Of a DNA stretch of 64,000 nt, positions 8,053-19,000 are shown piece after piece. Both the position numbers and the translations under genes were made by a program. The stretch's first letter is position 1. Each line of letters begins with the position of its first letter. The notes below the pieces were generated by a model. That model did no database searches and was not told the DNA's origin. It was given only the letters and a program-made list of their open reading frames with translations. The DNA comes from Microbispora triticiradicis (GTDB lineage Bacteria; Actinomycetota; Actinomycetes; Streptosporangiales; Streptosporangiaceae): assembly GCA_003260025.2 (NCBI GenBank), contig QFZU02000127.1, forward strand, positions 1 through 64,000, written 5' to 3'.

Positions 8053-8691
8053 TCAGGCGCGCGGCCTGACGACACCGCAGCCGACGCGCGCGCCGGCGTC
8101 GCCGGTCCTGCGGGTGGTCAGGTCCGGGCCGGTGGCCCCCATCGAGTCGGGGCGGTGGAAGTACCTCTTCGGGATGTGGGCGAAGTTGTCCGGCCCGGCG
8201 TGCACCACGACCGCGCTTCCGTTGGCGTCCGCGAGATCCTCCAGCGTGAACCGGTCGGTCACGAAGGAGGCGGAGGCGGTTCCGTCGTCCGCGGCCAGCA
8301 GCGGAGGCATGTCCCCGGCCCCGGCGCCGTGCGTGCCCGGGCCGAGGTGGCTTCCGGCGCTGGAGAACGGCGTGCCCGTGGCCCGGTCGACGGCACGCGG
8401 GTCGCACACGCCCGCCGCGTGGATGTGGAAGCCGTGGAACCCGGGGGCGAGCCCGCGCACGCTGACGCTGACCCTGGTCTTCTCCAGGTCGTACCGCTCG
8501 AACCGGACGCTGCCCAGGACGCGCCCGGAGGCGTCCCTGACGACGGCGGCCGCCGTCCCACCGGTGCGTGACGGTGTCGCGGGAGCGGCGGACGCCCCGG
8601 GGACGGCCGTGGCGGCGAGTCCCAGGGCGAGGCCACCGGCCACGGCGAGTCCCAGCGAGAGACCCAGGGCGAAACGGGGTGGGCGAGGCAT
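8053..8691 (-). CDS. sodC: Secreted Cu/Zn superoxide dismutase
   Basis: 212 aa with a signal peptide (LGLSLGLAVAGGLALGLAAT, cleavage near ASA-A). Metal and fold motifs of SodC are visible: GFHGFHIHAAGVCD, the Zn loop SSAGSHLGPGTHGAGAGDMP and VVVHAGPDNFAHIP. SodC converts superoxide to peroxide and oxygen outside the cell. The open frame extends upstream to 8925, but the ATG at 8691 has a GAGGAGGAC ribosome site and begins the signal peptide. The enzyme faces the cell wall side, like its convergent neighbour, the deacetylase. Confidence 0.9.
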   Translation of the reverse strand: MPRPPRFALGLSLGLAVAGGLALGLAATAVPGASAAPATPSRTGGTAAAVVRDASGRVLGSVRFERYDLEKTRVSVSVRGLAPGFHGFHIHAAGVCDPRAVDRATGTPFSSAGSHLGPGTHGAGAGDMPPLLAADDGTASASFVTDRFTLEDLADANGSAVVVHAGPDNFAHIPKRYFHRPDSMGATGPDLTTRRTGDAGARVGCGVVRPRA

Positions 8692-8827
8692 AACGCTGTC
8701 CTCCTCAGACGCTTGACGCATCCGACAGCAGAGCACGGTGAGCCGGGCCGAGGAGGACGAACGACGCCGTCTGTGCCCGCCGTTTACCCGTTCTTGGCGT
8801 CGCGGGCCGGGCGGCCGGGTGACGAGG

Positions 8828-10681
<1,854 letters not shown>

Positions 10682-10892
10682 AGGGAAGTCTCGCTCTGGT
10701 TCGTCGGGGTGTCGTCCGCGTCCCGGGACCGAAGCGAGACGCACAGCAGCCGCAAGACGCGGCCATACCAGTTTAGTTGATCCCGATCGCCGGCACGCGC
10801 CGACGGCTCCGGGGCCCTCGATGGCAACGCCGGCGCCGCCGCCCGCATTCCACTCCGTTCAAAGGCCTGCCGTCCGGGCAGGTGAATCGGCT

Positions 10893-10988
10893 GTGACGGA
10901 TGAAGGACTCGTGCTGCTGATCGCCTGGGCGGAGTTGCTCGTGCCGCTCCTCGTCCTCGCCTACCTCCTGCTGCGGCGGCGCACATGA
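10893..10988 (+). CDS. 31-residue single-helix membrane peptide
   Basis: A short reading frame starting at GTG 10893, with an AGGTGA ribosome site 7 bases upstream and a stop that overlaps the next gene's start (ATGA, 10985-10988). The peptide has a short polar start (MTDEG), one hydrophobic helix (LVLLIAWAELLVPLLVLAYL) and a positive tail (LLRRRT), giving an N-out or N-in single-pass peptide. Translational coupling to the lipoprotein and then to the Nramp transporter suggests a small accessory subunit or regulator of that transporter. I do not recognise a named family. Evidence is the ribosome site, hydrophobicity and overlap; expression is untested. Confidence 0.6.
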   Translation: MTDEGLVLLIAWAELLVPLLVLAYLLLRRRT

Positions 10989-11428
10989 TCCCGCTTGCTC
11001 GGCTGGCGCCGCTCGCCCTCCTGACGGCACTCCTGCTGTCCGCCTGCGTCAGCCCCGCGTGGGACGACCACGACTACGCGCTCAAGGCCGGGAAGACGGC
11101 CGAGTCGGCCGTCTCGGCCGTGCGGTTCGCGCGTTCCGTCGTGGCGCACCGGGACCGGATGACCGGGCCGTACGCCGAGGTGGTGCTGACCGAGGCGGTG
11201 CGGGACCTGAGCAGCGTGAACGACCAGTTCGGCGGCGTGCAACCGCCCTCGGACTCCTCGGACCGCGTCAGGGACGAGGTGCTGCGCCTGACCGAGAGGG
11301 CCGAGAGCGAGGTGGCGGACCTGCTCATCCAGTGGCGTCGCGACGGGGTCAAGGACCCGGAGGCGGCCGTACGGGAGCTGGACGGGCTCGCGAGCGAGCT
11401 GAGCGACTTCGCGGAGAAGCACAGATGA
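10985..11428 (+). CDS. Small helical lipoprotein, unknown function
   Basis: 147 aa. The signal ends in lipobox LLLSAC (Cys21). The mature part is about 125 residues, charged and almost entirely helical by composition (LKAGKTAESAVSAVRFARSV, LTERAESEVADLL, LDGLASELSDFAEKHR), and resembles a short helical bundle. It starts inside the stop of the 31-residue peptide, and its own stop overlaps the ATG of the Nramp gene (11425-11428), so all three should be translated together. It is probably an extracytoplasmic partner of the transporter, by context only. Confidence 0.75.
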   Translation: MIPLARLAPLALLTALLLSACVSPAWDDHDYALKAGKTAESAVSAVRFARSVVAHRDRMTGPYAEVVLTEAVRDLSSVNDQFGGVQPPSDSSDRVRDEVLRLTERAESEVADLLIQWRRDGVKDPEAAVRELDGLASELSDFAEKHR

Positions 11429-12648
11429 AGAGACTCCTCGCGGTCACGCTCGGCATCCTGACGGCCTTCGGCGGCTTCGTGGACATCGGCGACCTCGTCG
11501 CCAACGCCGTCGTGGGGTCGAGGTTCGGGATGTCCCTCGCGTGGGTGGTGATCGTCGGCATCGTCGGGATCTGCGTCTTCGCCGAGATGTCCGGCAGGAT
11601 CGCGGCGGTGTCGCAGCGGCCGGTCTTCGACCTCGTCCGCGAGCGCATGGGTCCGCGTGCCGGGCTGGTCAACCTCGGCGCGTCGTTCTTCATCAACGTG
11701 CTCACGCTCGCGGCCGAGATCGGCGGCTCCGCGCTCGCGCTGGAGCTGGTGACCGGGATCAACTACCTGCTGTGGGTGCCGCCGGTGGCCCTGGTCGCCT
11801 GGCTGGTCATGTGGCGGGTGAAGTTCGAGACCATGGAACGCGTCTTCGGGCTCGCCGGGCTCGCGCTCGTCGTGTTCATCGTCGCGCTGTGGCAGCTCGG
11901 GCCCGACTGGGGCGAGCTGACCACGCAGCTGGTCCGGCCGCCGCAGGACGAGGGGGTGCCGACCTACCTCTACTACGCGATCGCGCTGCTCGGCGGGGCG
12001 ATGACGCCGTACGAGGTGTTCTTCTTCTCCTCGGGCGGCGTCGAGGAGAAGTGGACGCGCAAGGACCTGGTGACCGCGCGGGCGAACGTGTTCGTCGGCT
12101 TCCCCCTCGGCGGCGTGCTGTCGCTGGCGATCGCGGCGTGCGCGGCGACCGTCTTCATGCCGGTCGAGGCCGAGCCCGGCTCGCTCGGGCAGATGGTGCT
12201 GCCGGTCGCCGAGGGACTGGGCAAGGTCGGGCTCGGTGTGGTGATCCTCGGGGTCTTCGCGGCCACGTTCGGAGCGACGCTGGAGACCGCCCTGTCGTCG
12301 GGCTACTCGCTGAGCCAGTATTTCGGCTGGCAGTGGGGCAAGTATGTGGTGCCCGGCCGCGCCGCCCGGTTCCACGTGACCGTGCTCGCCTCGGTGATCG
12401 TCGCGACCGCGCTGATCCTCACCACCATCGACCCGATCAAGGTGACCGAGTATTCGCTGGTCTTCTCGGCCGCGGCCCTGCCGCTCACCTACCTGCCGGT
12501 TCTCATGATCGCCAATGATCCCGACTACATGGGGGCGAAGGTCAACGGCAGATTCAGCAACGTGCTGGGCAGTTTCTACATGGTGCTGCTGCTCGTCGTG
12601 GCGCTCGCGGCCATCCCCCTGATGATCGCGACGAAGGCGGGCCAGTGA
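11425..12648 (+). CDS. Diverged Nramp-family divalent metal transporter
   Basis: 407 aa, about eleven membrane helices with Nramp topology. Helix 1 reads FGGFVDIGDLVANAVVGSRF: the canonical DPGN metal motif is replaced by D20-I-G-D23, keeping the Asp but changing Pro and Asn. Helix 6 has GGAMTPYEVFFFSS where MPHN is expected: the metal-selecting Met aligns with T194, His with Y196 and Asn with E197. Loss of the sulfur ligand is known in Nramp relatives with altered selectivity (plant Nrat1, bacterial NRMT magnesium transporters). A substrate other than the usual Mn/Fe, such as Mg or hydrated Mn, is therefore likely. The start ATG overlaps the lipoprotein stop. The next gene carries PRC-barrel-like domains. 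Confidence 0.85.
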   Translation: MKRLLAVTLGILTAFGGFVDIGDLVANAVVGSRFGMSLAWVVIVGIVGICVFAEMSGRIAAVSQRPVFDLVRERMGPRAGLVNLGASFFINVLTLAAEIGGSALALELVTGINYLLWVPPVALVAWLVMWRVKFETMERVFGLAGLALVVFIVALWQLGPDWGELTTQLVRPPQDEGVPTYLYYAIALLGGAMTPYEVFFFSSGGVEEKWTRKDLVTARANVFVGFPLGGVLSLAIAACAATVFMPVEAEPGSLGQMVLPVAEGLGKVGLGVVILGVFAATFGATLETALSSGYSLSQYFGWQWGKYVVPGRAARFHVTVLASVIVATALILTTIDPIKVTEYSLVFSAAALPLTYLPVLMIANDPDYMGAKVNGRFSNVLGSFYMVLLLVVALAAIPLMIATKAGQ

Positions 12649-12670
12649 CGACCCGGGAGGCGAGGGAACC

Positions 12671-13501
12671 GTGAACGAGCACGCGCGGGTGCTGCACGCC
12701 CGCCTGCACCTGCTCGACCGGCAGGTCGTCAGGGAGAGCGACGACCGCCTGCTGTGCAAGGTGGACGACCTGGAGGTGCGGCCCGGCGACCGGCCGTACG
12801 TCACGGCGATCCTGTCGGGGCCGCTGGCGCTCGGTCCACGTCTCGGCGGCCTGCCGGGATGGCTGATGACGGAAACCGACCGCCTGTTCCGGGGGGAGGC
12901 GCGGCCCGGGCCGTACCGCATCGACATGAGCCTGGTGACCGACGTCGGCAGCGCCGTGCGGGTGGCCGGCCACCCGCAGGACCTGGCGCTGGAGCGCTGG
13001 CTGACCAGGAACGTCGTCGGCCGGATCCCGGGAGCGGCGGGCACACCCGAGCAGGATGCTCCCGAAAGCACGGCGCAGGATGTTCCCGAAAATACGGCGG
13101 GGGACGCGTCGGAGAAGACCCTCAGGGTGCGGGAGAGGGAGGAGGACAGGCCGGACACGATGCGGCTCGGCGGACTGCTCGGCCGTACGGTCCGCGGCCC
13201 GTCGGGGGAGGTCGCCGGTGACACGGCGGACGTCCGCCTCGTTCAGGACGGGCCGCTGCTCGCGGAGGTCCGGCAGGCCTTCCGGCTCGCCGGTCTGCTG
13301 ATCGCCCGGCGGCGTGCCGGGCGGCTCTTCGGGTACGAGCGCGGTCCCGGTCTCTGGCGGCCGTCGCTGCTCGGCGCCCTCGTGCGGCGCATGCACGGCG
13401 AGATCCGGTACGCCGAGTGGGACCAGATCGAGTCGCTCGATGACGACGAGGTCAGGCTGGGGGTCGCCTGGGACCGGCTGCGCTCGACCGCCGACCTGTG
13501 A
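12671..13501 (+). CDS. PRC-barrel-like protein linked to the Nramp cassette
   Basis: 276 aa, soluble, GTG start with a GGAGGCGAGGG ribosome site. Two PRC-barrel-like blocks are visible: LHLLDRQVVRESDDRLLCKV with VDDLEVRPGD near the N-terminus, and GGLLGRTVRGPSGEVAGDTA with DVRLVQDG (about 168-195). An acidic low-complexity linker (about 120-160, PEQDAPESTAQDVPENTAGD) separates them. The last 60 residues (YAEWDQIESLDDDEVRLG) look like a further small module. PRC barrels bind proteins or RNA and often accompany metal or magnesium transport proteins. It is 22 bp downstream of the Nramp gene and closes the cassette. The exact role is unknown. Confidence 0.75.
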   Translation: MNEHARVLHARLHLLDRQVVRESDDRLLCKVDDLEVRPGDRPYVTAILSGPLALGPRLGGLPGWLMTETDRLFRGEARPGPYRIDMSLVTDVGSAVRVAGHPQDLALERWLTRNVVGRIPGAAGTPEQDAPESTAQDVPENTAGDASEKTLRVREREEDRPDTMRLGGLLGRTVRGPSGEVAGDTADVRLVQDGPLLAEVRQAFRLAGLLIARRRAGRLFGYERGPGLWRPSLLGALVRRMHGEIRYAEWDQIESLDDDEVRLGVAWDRLRSTADL

Positions 13502-13526
13502 CAGTTTCCCGTCGCGTGGGGGAGGC

Positions 13527-14324
13527 ATGCGGGAGAGAAGTGACATGGGGGGAAATAAGGTCGGAGGCATGGCTCTCGCTGCTGCTTACGGAGCGATGCT
13601 GCGCACGGCGGACGGCGTCCGCATCGACGCGGCGCACACGCCCAACGGCTCTCTCGACCTCGGCGTCGTGGTCGCACACGGGTTCACCGGCACGTGGAGA
13701 GGGCCGGACACCCGGCGCATCGTGCACGTCCTGTCGAGGTTCGGCGGGGTGGTGTCGTTCGACTTCCGGGGCCACGGACGCTCCGGCGGCCGGTCGACGG
13801 TCGGTGACATGGAAGTCCTCGACGTGGACGCGGCGGTCAAGCTCGCCCGCTCGATCGGTTACCGCCGGATCGTCACGCTCGGCTTCTCGATGGGCGCTGC
13901 CGTCGTCGTACGGCACGCCGCGCTGCACGGGGGCGTGGACGCGGTGGTCGCGGTGAGCGGTCCGGCCCGCTGGTACTACCGGGGCACCAAGCCCATGCGC
14001 CAGGTGCACTGGGCGATCGAGCGCTGGCACGGGCGGCTGGCTGTCCGGCTGGCCAAGCGGACCAGGATCGCGGTCGAAGGATGGGACCCCGTGCCGCTCC
14101 CGCCGCACGAGGCGGCGGCGATGGTCGCCCCCACACCCTTGCTGATCGTGCACGGGGACCGGGACCCGTTCTTCCCCATTGAACACGCCCACCAGCTCTA
14201 CGAAAGCGCCGGGGAGCCGAAGGAGCTCTGGATCGAGCCCGGCTACGGCCACGCCGAGGCGGCGGCCACCCCCGATCTGATTCGCAGAATTGGTCGGTGG
14301 ATTTCGCGAACCAAACCCGCATAA
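13527..14324 (+). CDS. Alpha/beta hydrolase
   Basis: 265 aa from ATG 13527 (GGGGGAGGC ribosome site); ATGs at 13545 and 13569 also have purine-rich leaders, so the start is uncertain. Alpha/beta hydrolase motifs: oxyanion HGFTGTWRGPD, a RGHGRSGG loop, nucleophile elbow LGFSMGAAVV, acid IVHGDRDPFF and catalytic His in PGYGHAEAA. The lid region is small. Serine hydrolases of this type include lipases, esterases and acyltransferases; the substrate cannot be read. The gene ends at a large palindrome shared with the convergent aldehyde dehydrogenase. Confidence 0.85.
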   Translation: MRERSDMGGNKVGGMALAAAYGAMLRTADGVRIDAAHTPNGSLDLGVVVAHGFTGTWRGPDTRRIVHVLSRFGGVVSFDFRGHGRSGGRSTVGDMEVLDVDAAVKLARSIGYRRIVTLGFSMGAAVVVRHAALHGGVDAVVAVSGPARWYYRGTKPMRQVHWAIERWHGRLAVRLAKRTRIAVEGWDPVPLPPHEAAAMVAPTPLLIVHGDRDPFFPIEHAHQLYESAGEPKELWIEPGYGHAEAAATPDLIRRIGRWISRTKPA

Positions 14325-14390
14325 GGGTCGTCTATGTGGAGGTGAAGGGGAAACCCCTCCAGCGTCGCGGGGGCGCGCTGGGCGGTCCAC

Positions 14391-14424
14391 CGGCCTGGTG
14401 CGGCACGCGTGCCGCACCAGGCCG
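14391..14424. terminator. Bidirectional terminator: 34-bp perfect palindrome
   Basis: A perfectly self-complementary 34-bp sequence (16-bp arms CGGCCTGGTGCGGCAC and its complement around GC) sits exactly between the convergent hydrolase (stop 14324) and aldehyde dehydrogenase (stop 14439). Confidence 0.75.
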
Positions 14425-14438
14425 GAGGGACGCACGCA

Positions 14439-15875
14439 TCAGCCCAGGCGGGCGATGGACTTGTGCTCCAGGTAGGCCGAAAGGCCCTCGGGGCCGAGTT
14501 CACGGCCGAGGCCGCTGGCCTTGAACCCGCCGAACGGGCTGTTCGGGTCGAGCGTGTGCATCGTGTTGACGCCGTACGTGCCGGTTCGCACCTGGCGGGC
14601 GATCCCCATGCCGTGTTCGGCGTCGCCGGTCCAGACCGAGCCGGACAGGCCGTAGTCGCTGTCGTTGGCGATCCGCACGGCGTCCGCCTCGTCCTCGTAC
14701 GGGATCACCGTGAGGACCGGGCCGAAGATCTCCTCGCGGGCGATGCGCATGTCGTTGGTGGCGCCGGCGAAGACGGTGGGGGCGACGTACCAGCCCCGGT
14801 CGTACGGCCGGTCGAGGCCGCCGACGACGGGCTTGGCGCCCTCCTCGACGCCCGACCTGATGTAGCCCTCGACCCGCTCCTGCTGGCGCCGGGCCACCAG
14901 TGGGCCGATGCCGGTGGCCGGGTCGGCGGGGTCGCCCACCCGCTGGCTCGTCACCATGTGGGCGACGGCCTGGACGACCTCGTCGTACCGGGCGCGGGAG
15001 GCGAGGACGCGAGTCTGCGCCACGCACGCCTGGCCGTTGTTCATCAGCGTGGCCATCGACAGCATGCCCATGGCCGAGGGCAGGTCGCAGTCGTCCAGGA
15101 TGATCGCCGCCGACTTGCCGCCCAGCTCCAGCGTGCACCGCTTGAGCCGCTCGCCGCAGATCGCGGCGATCCGGCGGCCGGCCGCGGTCGAGCCGGTGAA
15201 GGCGACCTTGTCGACGCCCGGGTGGGAGACGAGGTGCTCGCCCGCTTCACGGCCGGCCGGGACGATGTTCACGACCCCGGCGGGGATCCCGGCGTCGTGG
15301 ATCATCTCGGCGAGCAGGTAGGCGTCGAGAGGCGTCTCGGGGGCGGGCTTGAGCACGACGGTGCAGCCCGCGACGAGTGCCGGGGCCAGCTTGCTCATCG
15401 TGACGAACTGGGGGACGTTCCAGGGGACCACGGCCGCGACGACGCCGACCGGCTCGCGGCGGACGGTCACGGGGCCGAACAGGCCGGGCCGCTCCTCCTC
15501 GATGGGGAAGGCGGCGCCGAGACCGGCGAAGTACTTCAGCATCCCCAGCGGCTGCGGGGTCTGGGCGAGCCTTGAGAACGTGATCGGGGCGCCCATCTCC
15601 AGCGTGATCAGCTCGGCCATCTCGGCCTGGCGCGCCTCGTAGATCTCCGCGAGGCGTCCCACCACCGCCGCGCGCTCGGCCATCGTCATGCGTGGCCACG
15701 GCCCGTTGTCGAAGGCGTCCCTGGCGGCCGCGACCGCGCGGTTCATGTCGGCCGCGGTGCCGTCCGGGACCCGGCCGACGACCTCCTCGGTGTGCGGGGA
15801 GACCACCTCGATCGTGCCCGTGCCCGCGGGGGCCACCCAGTCGCCGCCGACGAACAGTGTGTCGTGCTGCCGCAT
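14439..15875 (-). CDS. Aldehyde dehydrogenase family protein
   Basis: 478 aa, full-length NAD(P)-dependent aldehyde dehydrogenase. The catalytic Cys is in MNNGQACVAQTRV, the general base Glu in TLELGGKSAAI, the cofactor loop is FTGSTAAGRRI, the oxyanion Asn is in VVPWNVPQF, and the C-terminal motif NSPFGGFKASGLGRELG is present. These enzymes oxidise aldehydes to carboxylic acids. The ATG at 15875 has a GGGGAGG ribosome site; the frame is open to 15905. No partner gene identifies the substrate. Confidence 0.93.
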   Translation of the reverse strand: MRQHDTLFVGGDWVAPAGTGTIEVVSPHTEEVVGRVPDGTAADMNRAVAAARDAFDNGPWPRMTMAERAAVVGRLAEIYEARQAEMAELITLEMGAPITFSRLAQTPQPLGMLKYFAGLGAAFPIEEERPGLFGPVTVRREPVGVVAAVVPWNVPQFVTMSKLAPALVAGCTVVLKPAPETPLDAYLLAEMIHDAGIPAGVVNIVPAGREAGEHLVSHPGVDKVAFTGSTAAGRRIAAICGERLKRCTLELGGKSAAIILDDCDLPSAMGMLSMATLMNNGQACVAQTRVLASRARYDEVVQAVAHMVTSQRVGDPADPATGIGPLVARRQQERVEGYIRSGVEEGAKPVVGGLDRPYDRGWYVAPTVFAGATNDMRIAREEIFGPVLTVIPYEDEADAVRIANDSDYGLSGSVWTGDAEHGMGIARQVRTGTYGVNTMHTLDPNSPFGGFKASGLGRELGPEGLSAYLEHKSIARLG

Positions 15876-16022
15876 GCCTGCCTCCCCGATCGGGCTTGAC
15901 CACACACGGAGACCGAATCATGTTCTGCTCGGTGTTGGCAAGAGCCGGCGCGGCAGGAGCGCGGCCGTGGCCCGGCCCCCGCCGTACGGCGAGGACCGGG
16001 CCACGGGTTCTCCGGCGCAGCC

Positions 16023-19000
16023 CTACGGAAGGGCCGGTCCGAGCAGGTGCCGCATCGACCGGCGGACCAGGTCGGTCCGCATGGCCTGGGTCGTCGCACC
16101 CTCGGCGCCGAAGCCGAAGTAGACCGTGTCCTTCGTCGTGACGCCCGCGCCGTCCTCCAGCGTCTGGTCGCTGCGCGTCCAGTCGTTCAGCGCGTCCGCC
16201 GAGCCCGGGGGCGGGCCCGCGACGGTCCAGCCGCCGAGGCCGTCCTCGAACGAGGTCTGCGAGACGACCGCGCCGTCGGCCTTGACCGTCGCGTCGTCCA
16301 GCCAGACGCCGAGGCCCTGGGTGCCCCAGTCGCTGATGTAGGAGATCGACACCTCGACCTGCTTGCCTGCGTACGGCGTCAGGTCGATCGTCCACTGCTG
16401 CCAGCCGTTCGACGCGCCGGAGGCCGCGTGCCAGGCGCCGGTGGTGCCGGTCGCCGTGCACGACGAGGCGCCGTCGTACGTCTGGTAGTGGGCGGTGAAC
16501 GGGTGGAGGTCCGCCCAGCCGCCGGCGCAGCTCTCACCGGGCTCCTGCGAGGTGTGCCCGTTCGCGTCGGGGAGCGTCGTCCAGTCGTCCTGGCCGACCG
16601 TGTGCGCCTCGACGGTCAGGAAGTCCCAGTCCGGCTCGGTGTTGTACGACGTCCAGAACGACAGCTCGCCACTGGTCTTGCCGGTGAGGTCGATCGTCCT
16701 CGTGAGCCGCTTGTACGACTGGTCCGCCTCTCCGCTCTGCACGTCCCACGCGCCGGTGTGCGGCGCGAAGGGCGAGCCCCCGGCGTACTGCCACTTCAGC
16801 GGGGCCGCGCTGGCGAACTGCGGGAACCGGCCGACCGGCAGCACCGACGAGGTCGTGACGAACGCGGAGGTGTGGTTCTGGTTGCCGGGCGAGTCGCCGC
16901 CGTTGAGCGTGCCGAGGAACCCGGCGAAGGCGCCGCTCGTGCCCTGCAGCGGCACCGTGGCGCCGTCCGCGTCCTGGCCGCCGCCTTCCACGAAGGTGTA
17001 GGCGCCGAGGTAGTACTGCACGAAGTCGTTGCTGAGCGCCAGGCACGGCGGCTTGCTCAGCGTCGTGCACTCGGGCTGCGCCGGATAGTCCGGCTCGTAC
17101 CAGTAGGCGCCGTCGACGTTCTGGCCGTACAACGCGTACTTCCCGGTGACGAGCAGTTTGCCGCCCTCGTTGAGGTAGTCGCGGAACGCGAGTTCCAGCT
17201 CCTCGGCCAGGTTCGCGGCGGTGCCGCCGGGCTGCCCGGCCGCGCGGGGGATGATGTCGTCGCCGGTCTCCCAGACGACGGCCTTGTAGTGGCTGAGGAC
17301 CCCGAGCGGGTGGGGCGCCTTCCGGCCGTTCTTGTCCACGTCGTACACGTCGGAGGAGTAGCCGGACCCGGTCAGCGCCGTGGTGTAGGCCCCGGCGTAC
17401 TTCGCCTCGGTCGCGCCCTGCGCGGGGCTGATCCCCGTGACGTCCTCCGCCGCGACGACCAGCACCTTCCCGCCGATGTCCGTGGACACCGTGTAGGTGA
17501 AGTCGTCGCTCTTCCTGAGGAGCGAGGTGAACCAGACCTTCACCCGGTCACCGGGCTTGGCGCCCTTCACCGTGCCCCTCAGCCGGTGGAAGTAGGTGTC
17601 GTAGCCCTCGCCGTACCGCTCGCCGCCCTTCCACTCACTCGTCGGCGCGATCTTCGTCCGCCCGCCGTTGATCTGGTAGTTGAGGACGACGGGGCCGAGC
17701 TTGCGCTTGGCGTCGACCTGCACGACCTGGTCCGTGCCGTAGCTGACGTCGAACGGGTCGACGACGAAGTCGGGGACCGTGTTGCCGAGGTGGCTGACGG
17801 GCTCGCTCGGGTTCAGCGCCGACTTCGCGATGTCCAGGGCGAACGGCAGTTGCTTCTCGAACTCGGCCTGCACCAGCCCCTCGTCGTCGGGGAACACGAA
17901 GCCGCAGCCGTCACAGCCCTCCTCCAGCTCCGGCGTCCAGGCGAGCGTGCCGTACGCCTTGTGCGCGTGGTCGGTGGTCTCGCCGTTGGTGGTGTAGAGC
18001 TCGGCGCCGACGCCGGGATCGAAGCCGGGTACGGCTGGCTTCTCGTCGGTCCCGGTCAGGGCCAGGTAGATGGGATCGTCCGCGGTCGTCGTCTGGACCT
18101 GCCAGCCCTCGGGATAGAGCAGCAGCGGGCCGTACGAGTGGTAGTTGACCTGGGCCTTGAAGCGCAGCCGCTTGAGCAGGCCGTCCAGGGCCCGGGTTTC
18201 CGGCTCCGACGCGGGGGCGGTGCCGCGGTAGGTCTCGCTGCTGAAGACGCTGGAGGAGCCCTCCTCGTCGTATCCCCACTTGGTGGGGTAGTTGCGGTTG
18301 GGGTCGACCCCGTCGACGCCGGTGATCTGGCCGTCGCCGTCGTTGTCGCGGAGGTTCTTGCGCCAGAGCCGGTTGCCCTCGGTGAAGGTGAAGTCGTAGC
18401 CGTCGGGGTTGGCCACCGGCACGAACCACACCTCGGTGGTGGCCAGCAGCTTCGCGACGTCGGACTTGCCCTTGTTGGCCACCAGGTACTTCAGCAGCCG
18501 CATGTCGACCTCGGTCGCGATCCACTCCCGGGCGTGCTGGGTGGCGGAGTAGAGCACGGCGGGCTTCAGGCCGTCGGGCAGTACCCGGGCCAGCGCGGTC
18601 AGCTTGAGGGCAAGGATGTCCTTACCCTGGACGGTCTTGCCGATCGACTCCAGCTTCGCGACGTCCTTGTTGGCGTCCGCGATGGCCTTGAGCTGGTCGG
18701 CGATGCCGCCCTTCTCCGAGTAGGACCTCCAGACGGTGTATCCGCCGGCCGCCTGGGCCCTGGCCGCCTGCAACTGCGTCTGGCCCTGGGGGTTGCGAAC
18801 CGGTTGCGGCCGGTAGCCGAGGATCTGGAGCTTCTTGACGTCGGCGGGCGTCGCCGTCAGCTCGACGTGCTCCTGGTCGCCCGAGGGGTGCTGCTGGACG
18901 ACGTCGAAGCCCTTCTGGTTCAGCGTGGCCGCGGTTCCGGGCGCGCTGTCGAGCTGGTAGAGGTCGATCTGGTCCGTGGGCGGGAGCGGGTCGCCCTGGC

